A stretch of DNA of 11,381 bases, taken from Roseovarius sp. UBA3070. Its GTDB lineage: Bacteria > Pseudomonadota > Alphaproteobacteria > Rhodobacterales > Rhodobacteraceae. The notes under the pieces were generated by a model, which did no database searches, was not told where the DNA came from, and saw only the letters and a program-made list of their open reading frames with translations. The translations under genes were made by a program, and so were the position numbers. Where the stretch lies: contig DFBW01000213.1 of the NCBI GenBank assembly GCA_002366775.1, positions 1 to 11,381 on the forward strand, in the 5' to 3' direction. Shown one piece after another: positions 6,741 through 11,381 of this stretch (the first letter of the stretch is position 1; every line of letters starts with the position of its first letter).

Positions 6741-7315
6741 TGCGACTGGCAATCTTTGGCTGGTTGGTCCTTGGCGCGGTGCTGCTTTGCGCCGCGCCTT
6801 TTGCTGCTAAGGCGCAAAATGTTGGGATCGTACAAAGCGATGTTCTGGTGCTTGATCCGGACCGGCTGTTCAAGGAAACACTGTTTGGCCAACGGTTGAA
6901 CAGTGAATATCTGAAACAACGCGAGCAATTGAGCGCGTTGAACGATCAAAGAAGCGCTGACCTCGAAGCCGAGGAACAGGCCCTCACGGATTTGCGCGCG
7001 CAGAAAACCCCAGAAGAATTCCGCGATCTGGCAGATGCTTTTGATACCAAAGTGCAGCAGATCCGCCGTGACAGTGACCGCGCTGTGCGTGATCTTGAAT
7101 TGAGCCGCGAGCGCGCACCGGGGATTTTCATGCGCGCGGTTCAACCGGTTCTGATCGAACTGATGCGCGATGCCGGTGGGGCCGTCGTGATGGATGTGCG
7201 CACAGTATTGTTGCGCTCTGATGTGATTGATATCACCGATGTGGCTATCGCGCGGATTGACCTGCGTATCGGCTCCGGCCCGGCTGGCACGTCTTCGGGG
7301 GACGATCAGCAGTAA
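6740..7315 (+). CDS. skp: Skp/OmpH-like periplasmic outer-membrane-protein chaperone
   Basis: Skp-type trimers hold unfolded outer-membrane proteins in the periplasm on their way to BamA. The 191-aa product has a signal peptide with hydrophobic core at about residues 5-20 and a probable cut after AKA (23-25). The mature part starts with a short beta strand region (VGIVQSDVLVLDPDRLF), followed by a charged helical stretch with heptad-like character at about 46-125 (rich in Glu, Gln, Arg and Leu), the tentacle arms of the fold. It returns to a hydrophobic strand region at about 148-175 (VVMDVRTVLLRSDVIDITD), as in OmpH proteins. The tail is Gly/Ser/Asp-rich. Family identity rests on fold pattern and position directly after bamA, with TGATG overlap, more than on strict sequence motifs. 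A 62-bp gap separates it from fabZ. Confidence 0.9.
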   Translation: MRLAIFGWLVLGAVLLCAAPFAAKAQNVGIVQSDVLVLDPDRLFKETLFGQRLNSEYLKQREQLSALNDQRSADLEAEEQALTDLRAQKTPEEFRDLADAFDTKVQQIRRDSDRAVRDLELSRERAPGIFMRAVQPVLIELMRDAGGAVVMDVRTVLLRSDVIDITDVAIARIDLRIGSGPAGTSSGDDQQ

Positions 7316-7377
7316 CTTGCCCGGCCCCGACCTTGTTGATAGGACGGGCACAAAGACATCACTGAAAGGGACATCTC

Positions 7378-7845
7378 ATGAGTGAGCCGCTCAAAACCGC
7401 AGATATTCATCTGATCCAGCGGCTTATCCCGCATCGTTATCCGTTTTTGCTGGTGGATAAGGTGATTGATATTGACGGGTATCAATCGGCAACTGGCATC
7501 AAGAATGTCTCAATGAATGAGCCGCATTTTCAGGGCCATTTCCCCGGCAAACCTATCATGCCCGGCGTCACCATTGTTGAGGCAATGGCGCAGACGTCGG
7601 CCGTGATGGTGGGGGCCGCTTTGGGCATGGAAGACAAGAATATGCTGGTCTATTTCATGTCGATCGACAAATGCAAATTCCGCCGCATGGTTGTGCCCGG
7701 CGACGTGCTGGAAATGCGTGTCTCAACTCTGCGCGGCAAGCCTGGCGGCAAAGTCTGGCGTTTTGGCGGTGTGGCCACTGTTGAGGGCGAAATGGCCACC
7801 GAAGTGGAATTCACGGCCATGATGGACCTGAACACAGGGGCATGA
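7378..7845 (+). CDS. fabZ: 3-hydroxyacyl-[acyl-carrier-protein] dehydratase FabZ
   Basis: FabZ removes water from (3R)-hydroxyacyl-ACP in fatty-acid elongation and so competes with LpxA for 3-hydroxyacyl-ACP, which makes its place beside lpxA meaningful. The 155-aa cytoplasmic hot-dog protein has [11 protein letters not shown] at about residues 17-27, the active-site histidine in [10 protein letters not shown] (His54), and the partner glutamate in [12 protein letters not shown] (Glu68). The length is typical. A good ribosome site, AAAGGGA at 7365-7371, sits six bases before the ATG. The stop overlaps the lpxA start as ATGA. No lpxD lies between skp and this gene. Confidence 0.97.
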   Translation: MSEPLKTADIHLIQRLIPHRYPFLLVDKVIDIDGYQSATGIKNVSMNEPHFQGHFPGKPIMPGVTIVEAMAQTSAVMVGAALGMEDKNMLVYFMSIDKCKFRRMVVPGDVLEMRVSTLRGKPGGKVWRFGGVATVEGEMATEVEFTAMMDLNTGA

Positions 7846-8642
7846 GCATGACAGAAACCTTCATCCACCCCGGCGCCATCGTCGAAGATGGTGCGCAGAT
7901 TGGGCAAGGTGTCCGCATCGGGCCGTTTTGCCATATTGCGGCTGAGGTCGTGTTGGGCGACAGGGTGCAAATCAAATCTCATGTGGTTGTGAGCGGGCAG
8001 ACCAGTATCGGCGAAGACACCGTGATCTGGCCGTTCTGTTGCATCGGCGAAGTGCCACAAGACCTGAAATTCAAGGGCGAAGAAACCCGCCTTGAAATAG
8101 GCGCGCGCAACCGTATTCGTGAACATGTGACGATGAACACCGGCACCGAAGGTGGCGGCGGTGTCACGCGCGTTGGCGATGATGGCCTGTTTATGGCCGG
8201 GTGCCATGTGGCCCATGATGCCCGTGTCGGTAACCGTGTGATTATTGTGAACAATGCCGCTCTTGCTGGCCATTGTGTGATCGAAGACGACGTGATCATC
8301 GGTGGCCTGTCAGGCGTGCATCAATGGGTGCGCATCGGGCAGGGCGCCATCATCGGGGCCGTCACCATGGTGACCAATGATGTGATTCCCTATGGTCTGG
8401 TTCAGGCCCCGCGCGGGGAATTGGATGGGCTTAACCTGGTGGGTCTGAAACGCCGCGGTGTGGCGCGTGCGGATATCACTGCGTTGCGCGCGGCATTCCA
8501 GATGCTGGCACAGGGCGAGGGCGCCTTTCAGGACCGCGCCCGGCGTCTGGGCGAGGAAGCCGAAAGCGAATATGTTCTTCAGATCGTGGACTTTGTAACC
8601 GGTGAAAGCGATCGCTCGTTCCTGACACCGGGTCAGGTCTGA
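7842..8642 (+). CDS. lpxA: Acyl-ACP:UDP-N-acetylglucosamine O-acyltransferase LpxA
   Basis: LpxA transfers a 3-hydroxyacyl chain from ACP to the 3-OH of UDP-GlcNAc, the first step of lipid A synthesis. The 266-aa product shows the left-handed beta-helix hexapeptide pattern (for example [14 protein letters not shown] and VRIGPF at the start). It aligns without gaps to my recollection of E. coli LpxA over residues 8-204. This keeps the catalytic His125 in CHVAHD, and His122, His144, His160, Lys76 and Arg204. The chain-length ruler site, Gly173 in E. coli, is Ala173 here, and E. coli His99 corresponds to Asn99. The C-terminus (about 206-266) is the usual helical domain. ATG 7842 overlaps the fabZ stop; ATG 7848, two codons later, is a possible alternative. 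lpxI follows after one base. Confidence 0.97.
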   Translation: MSMTETFIHPGAIVEDGAQIGQGVRIGPFCHIAAEVVLGDRVQIKSHVVVSGQTSIGEDTVIWPFCCIGEVPQDLKFKGEETRLEIGARNRIREHVTMNTGTEGGGGVTRVGDDGLFMAGCHVAHDARVGNRVIIVNNAALAGHCVIEDDVIIGGLSGVHQWVRIGQGAIIGAVTMVTNDVIPYGLVQAPRGELDGLNLVGLKRRGVARADITALRAAFQMLAQGEGAFQDRARRLGEEAESEYVLQIVDFVTGESDRSFLTPGQV

Positions 8643-8643
8643 G

Positions 8644-9447
8644 ATGAGCGGGCCATTGGCCATATTGGCGTGTGGCGGCAGCTTGCCGGTGCAATTGGTC
8701 AAAGCATACCCAAACGCATTGCGATTTAGCCTGAAGGGCATTCCGCACGACTTGGGGGACATCACCCAAGAGCATCAGATTGAAAAGCTGGGCGGGCTGT
8801 TTGCCGCAATGAAAGACGCAGGCGTGCACCGTGTTGTCTTTGCTGGCGGTCTTGCGCGCCCGGCGCTGAACCCGGCCGAGCTGGACCCGGTTACACTGGC
8901 GTTGGTGCCGCGCATCATGGCGGCGATGCAGGGCGGGGATGATGGGCTGCTCCGTCAGGTCATTGAAATATTTGAAGAACAGGGGTTCGCAGTGATCGGC
9001 GTCCATGAGCTGCTGCCTGATCTGACAGCCACATCTGATTTGCAGGTGGGCACCCCATCCGACGCCGACCTGACAGATGCCACCCGCGCCTGGGATATTC
9101 TGAGCGCCTTGTCGCCGCTGGACGTGGGGCAGGGCTGTGTTGTGGCGGGGGGGCAATGTCTGGGTATTGAAACCATTCAGGGCACGGATGCCTTGCTGGG
9201 GTTTGTGACGGGCACGCCGGACACCCTGAGAAACGGGGCCAAGGGCGTGTTTGTGAAAGCTGCCAAACGGGGGCAAGACCTGCGCGTGGATATGCCCGCC
9301 ATTGGCCCGCGCACCATTCAGGCGGTGGCGGATGCGGGGCTGGCCGGTTTGGTGATTGAAACAGGCCGCGTGATGATCCTGGAGCGCACAGCCACATTGG
9401 ACGCGGTCAAAAAGGCCGGGCTTTTCCTGACAGCCCGCACCCTGTGA
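8644..9447 (+). CDS. lpxI: UDP-2,3-diacylglucosamine pyrophosphatase LpxI (DUF1009)
   Basis: LpxI hydrolyses UDP-2,3-diacylglucosamine to lipid X and UMP, the step done by LpxH in E. coli; it was characterised in Caulobacter crescentus. The 267-aa product fits the family: N-terminal LAILACGGSLPVQLV, FAGGLARP at about 66-73, GDDGLLRQV (98-106), FAVIGVHELLPDL (115-127), VGQGCVV (161-167), IETIQGTDALL (175-185), and the LRVDMPAIG block (213-221). Asp216 in that block probably corresponds to the catalytic aspartate reported for the Caulobacter enzyme, an alignment made from memory. The position between lpxA and lpxB is diagnostic of the alphaproteobacterial arrangement. It begins one base after lpxA and ends in a TGATG overlap with lpxB, so the three Lpx enzymes are likely made together. 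Confidence 0.95.
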   Translation: MSGPLAILACGGSLPVQLVKAYPNALRFSLKGIPHDLGDITQEHQIEKLGGLFAAMKDAGVHRVVFAGGLARPALNPAELDPVTLALVPRIMAAMQGGDDGLLRQVIEIFEEQGFAVIGVHELLPDLTATSDLQVGTPSDADLTDATRAWDILSALSPLDVGQGCVVAGGQCLGIETIQGTDALLGFVTGTPDTLRNGAKGVFVKAAKRGQDLRVDMPAIGPRTIQAVADAGLAGLVIETGRVMILERTATLDAVKKAGLFLTARTL

Positions 9448-10595
9448 TGCGGGTCTTTCTGGTCGCCGGAGAGCCCTCGGGCGATAAGTTGGGCGCGGCC
9501 TTGATGGCCGGGTTGAAACAGCTCAGCGAGGTTGAGTTTCTGGGCGTCGGTGGACCACTGATGCAGGCCGAGGGCATGGTCAGCCAGTTTCCCATGGACG
9601 AGCTAAGCGTCATGGGGCTGGCCGAAGTCCTGCCCAAATACCCCGCGCTGCGTCGCCGGTTGCACCAAACAGCCGAGGCCGTGCTTAAGGAAAAACCCGA
9701 TGTGCTGATCACCATCGACAGCCCGGATTTTTGCCTGCGTGTCGCCAAACTGGTCAAGGCGAAAAGCGCCATCAGAACAGTGCATTACGTTGCCCCTTCG
9801 GTTTGGGCATGGCGCGCAGGGCGGGCCAGGGAAATGGCGCATTACATTGATCATGTCCTGGCGTTACTGCCGTTTGAGCCACCCCTTATGCAAGCCGAAG
9901 GGATGCAATGTGATTTTGTCGGCCACCCAGTTGTGAGCGAGCCGGTGCCATCGCACAAAGACATCTCAGATTTCCGCCATAAGCACGCATTGGGCACAGA
10001 CCCGATTTTGTTGGTTCTGCCCGGTTCACGGCGCTCTGAGGTGATGCGTTTGGCGCCCAGATTTGGCGAGGCCTTGCGCACCGTGTTGGACCAATACCCC
10101 GATCTTCGGCTGGTCGCCCCAACCACCACCGCCGCAGAACCTGTGTTGCGAGAGGCGGTCAAGGAATGGCCCGCCGAGCCAATCATATTGGCGCAAGGCG
10201 AGATGAGGCCCAGCGACTATGCCTTTGAAAAAATTTGCGCTTTTTATGCTGCCAATTACGCTCTGGCGGCCTCTGGCACTGTGTCACTTGAGCTGGCCGC
10301 CGCAGGCACGCCCATGGTGATTGCCTATGACGCCAACTGGCTGACCCGCCAGATTGTGTCGGCGATGATCAAAGTGGACACGGTAACGCTGGTTAATCTG
10401 GTGTCAGACACCCGCGCGGTGCCAGAATTCATCGGCAAGGATTGCCGCGCGGATCTGATCGGCGCAGGCGTGTTGAAAATGATCGCTGATCACGCCGAGC
10501 AGTTGGATGCAATGCGCATCACGATGGAGCGTCTCGGGCAAGGCGCAGAAGCGCCGGGGTTGCGTGCCGCACGGGCGGTGTTGAACCGGCTGTAG
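9447..10595 (+). CDS. lpxB: Lipid-A-disaccharide synthase LpxB
   Basis: LpxB is a family GT19 glycosyltransferase that joins lipid X and UDP-2,3-diacylglucosamine into the lipid A disaccharide at the inner-membrane face. I use ATG 9447, which overlaps the lpxI stop as TGATG; GTG 9444 would add one residue and cannot be excluded. The 382-aa product has VAGEPSGD near the N-terminus (about 6-13), LSVMGLAEVLPK, TIDSPDF at about 89-95, HYVAPSVWAWR at about 113-123, LPFEP, FVGHP, LPGSRRSEV at about 191-199, and the C-terminal AASGTVSLELA nucleotide-sugar site. All are expected for the family and the length is normal. The octapeptide PLMQAEGM occurs twice (residues 37-44 and 146-153). It is the last gene of the run and meets mnmA tail to tail. 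Confidence 0.97.
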   Translation: MRVFLVAGEPSGDKLGAALMAGLKQLSEVEFLGVGGPLMQAEGMVSQFPMDELSVMGLAEVLPKYPALRRRLHQTAEAVLKEKPDVLITIDSPDFCLRVAKLVKAKSAIRTVHYVAPSVWAWRAGRAREMAHYIDHVLALLPFEPPLMQAEGMQCDFVGHPVVSEPVPSHKDISDFRHKHALGTDPILLVLPGSRRSEVMRLAPRFGEALRTVLDQYPDLRLVAPTTTAAEPVLREAVKEWPAEPIILAQGEMRPSDYAFEKICAFYAANYALAASGTVSLELAAAGTPMVIAYDANWLTRQIVSAMIKVDTVTLVNLVSDTRAVPEFIGKDCRADLIGAGVLKMIADHAEQLDAMRITMERLGQGAEAPGLRAARAVLNRL

Positions 10596-10605
10596 TTTTG
10601 AATGA

Positions 10606-10630
10606 CGAGGCAAGCTGCGCCTCGCGCCAT
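10606..10630 (+). terminator. Hairpin between convergent lpxB and mnmA
   Basis: CGAGGC (10606-10611) and GCCTCG (10619-10624) form a perfect 6-bp GC-rich stem with a 7-nt loop, ten bases after the lpxB stop and 22 bases before the mnmA stop on the opposite strand. A short ATTTTC follows downstream on the + strand at 10629-10634, so the tract is modest; nothing T-rich follows on the - strand beyond a mixed stretch. Placement in a 51-bp convergent gap makes a terminator role for the lpx run likely, possibly serving both directions. Confidence 0.5.
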
Positions 10631-10646
10631 TTTCAGAGCAAAGCGA

Positions 10647-11381
10647 TCAATACCCGCGCCAGATCCAGCCACCGCCTAAGATGCGCGTGCCGTCGGTTTC
10701 ATAAAACACACAGGCCTGACCGGGGGATACGCCTTCTTCGGGTGTCAGTAATTCGACCTCAGCCTCGGTTGCTGAGATAGGCCGGATGATCGCTGCGCGC
10801 GGCGGGCGGGTAGAGCGGACTTTGACCGACACATGCCATTCATCTTGCGCGGTCAGTTCTGTATCGCCCAGCCAGTTGATTTCGCGCACCGGGATGGTGC
10901 GCGTTGTCAGCAGGTCTTTGGGGCCGACCACAACCTGTTTGGCGTCCACATCCAGTTTGACCACATAAAGAGGGTCGGCCAATCCGCCGATTCCCAGTCC
11001 TCGGCGTTGGCCAATCGTATAGTGGATCACGCCGTTATGATCACCCAGCACATTGCCCTCAATATCAATGATATGGCCCGGCTCAGCCGCACCGGGGCGC
11101 AGTTTTTCGATCACCGAGGCATAGTTGCCATCGGGCACAAAGCAGATGTCCTGACTGTCGGGTTTGTCGGCCACGACCAGATCATATTTGGCCGCCAGCG
11201 CGCGTGTGGCATCCTTGGAGGGCAAATGCCCCAAAGGAAAGCGCAGAAAGGCCAGTTGCTCGGGCGTGGTGGAAAACAGGAAATAGGATTGATCACGGTT
11301 GGCATCCACAGCGCTGTGCAATTCAGGGCCAAGGGGGCCAGATTTGCGCTGAATGTAGTGGCCTGTGGCCATGCAATCGGC
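10647..11381 (-). CDS. mnmA: tRNA 2-thiouridine(34) synthase MnmA, N-terminal part outside window
   Basis: MnmA places sulfur on U34 of tRNAs for Lys, Glu and Gln, using ATP to adenylate the base and a cysteine persulfide. The visible 244 residues are the C-terminal two-thirds and remain open through the right edge; the ATG at 11372 is internal (ADCMATGHY reads across it). Marks are ATGHY, the NRDQSYFLF substrate loop, and [11 protein letters not shown] holding one of the two active cysteines (residue 80 of the visible part). [14 protein letters not shown] and the C-terminal barrel with SPGQACVFY and ILGGGWI follow. The PP-loop ATP site and the first catalytic cysteine must lie to the right, out of view. 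It is transcribed towards lpxB and has no functional link to the envelope genes. Confidence 0.95.
   Translation of the reverse strand, partial: ADCMATGHYIQRKSGPLGPELHSAVDANRDQSYFLFSTTPEQLAFLRFPLGHLPSKDATRALAAKYDLVVADKPDSQDICFVPDGNYASVIEKLRPGAAEPGHIIDIEGNVLGDHNGVIHYTIGQRRGLGIGGLADPLYVVKLDVDAKQVVVGPKDLLTTRTIPVREINWLGDTELTAQDEWHVSVKVRSTRPPRAAIIRPISATEAEVELLTPEEGVSPGQACVFYETDGTRILGGGWIWRGY

Noticed and set aside
7318..7350. Inverted repeat TGCCCG/CGGGCA between skp and fabZ
   Set aside because: A six-base stem with a 21-nt loop and no T-run is weak, and chance matches are likely in GC-rich sequence.
8476..9276. A 266-codon open frame on the - strand opposite lpxA/lpxI
   Set aside because: It spans the junction of two firmly identified genes on the other strand and has a His/Arg/Gln-rich composition typical of a shadow frame.

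Overview
This window is a chromosomal segment of an alphaproteobacterium, most likely a Rhodobacteraceae (Roseobacter-group) species. The evidence is the gene order, protein sequences that read like the Rhodobacterales versions of each family, and the use of LpxI instead of LpxH. It is a core cell-envelope locus. I see no mobile element, CRISPR array, rRNA or tRNA.

Layout on the + strand. Positions 1-4012 carry uppS (5' end cut by the window edge), cdsA, dxr and rseP, which are overlapping or nearly touching. Positions 4013-4373 are the only sizeable gap. It holds a terminator-like hairpin after rseP, an unlisted 42-codon ORF for a probable single-span membrane protein (4110-4238), a 15-bp palindrome (4270-4284) and a plausible sigma-70 promoter (4311-4339). 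Positions 4374-10595 carry bamA, skp/ompH-like, fabZ, lpxA, lpxI and lpxB, again tightly packed with ATGA or TGATG junctions. A hairpin at 10606-10624 separates lpxB from mnmA, which converges on the - strand and is cut by the right edge of the window.

The genes fit together as follows. Dxr makes isoprenoid precursor (MEP), and UppS builds the undecaprenyl carrier needed for peptidoglycan and O-antigen. CdsA makes CDP-diacylglycerol for phospholipids. RseP is an intramembrane protease of envelope stress signalling. BamA inserts outer-membrane proteins, and the Skp-like protein chaperones them across the periplasm. FabZ supplies the fatty-acid pathway that provides 3-hydroxyacyl-ACP, and LpxA, LpxI and LpxB carry out early lipid A steps. 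LpxD, which sits between skp and fabZ in enterobacteria, is not in this cluster.

Most of the window is conventional. The items most worth a second look are the 42-aa membrane protein between rseP and bamA, the palindrome and promoter beside it, the acyl-chain 'ruler' residue of LpxA, and a base-composition dip that coincides with one PDZ domain of RseP.
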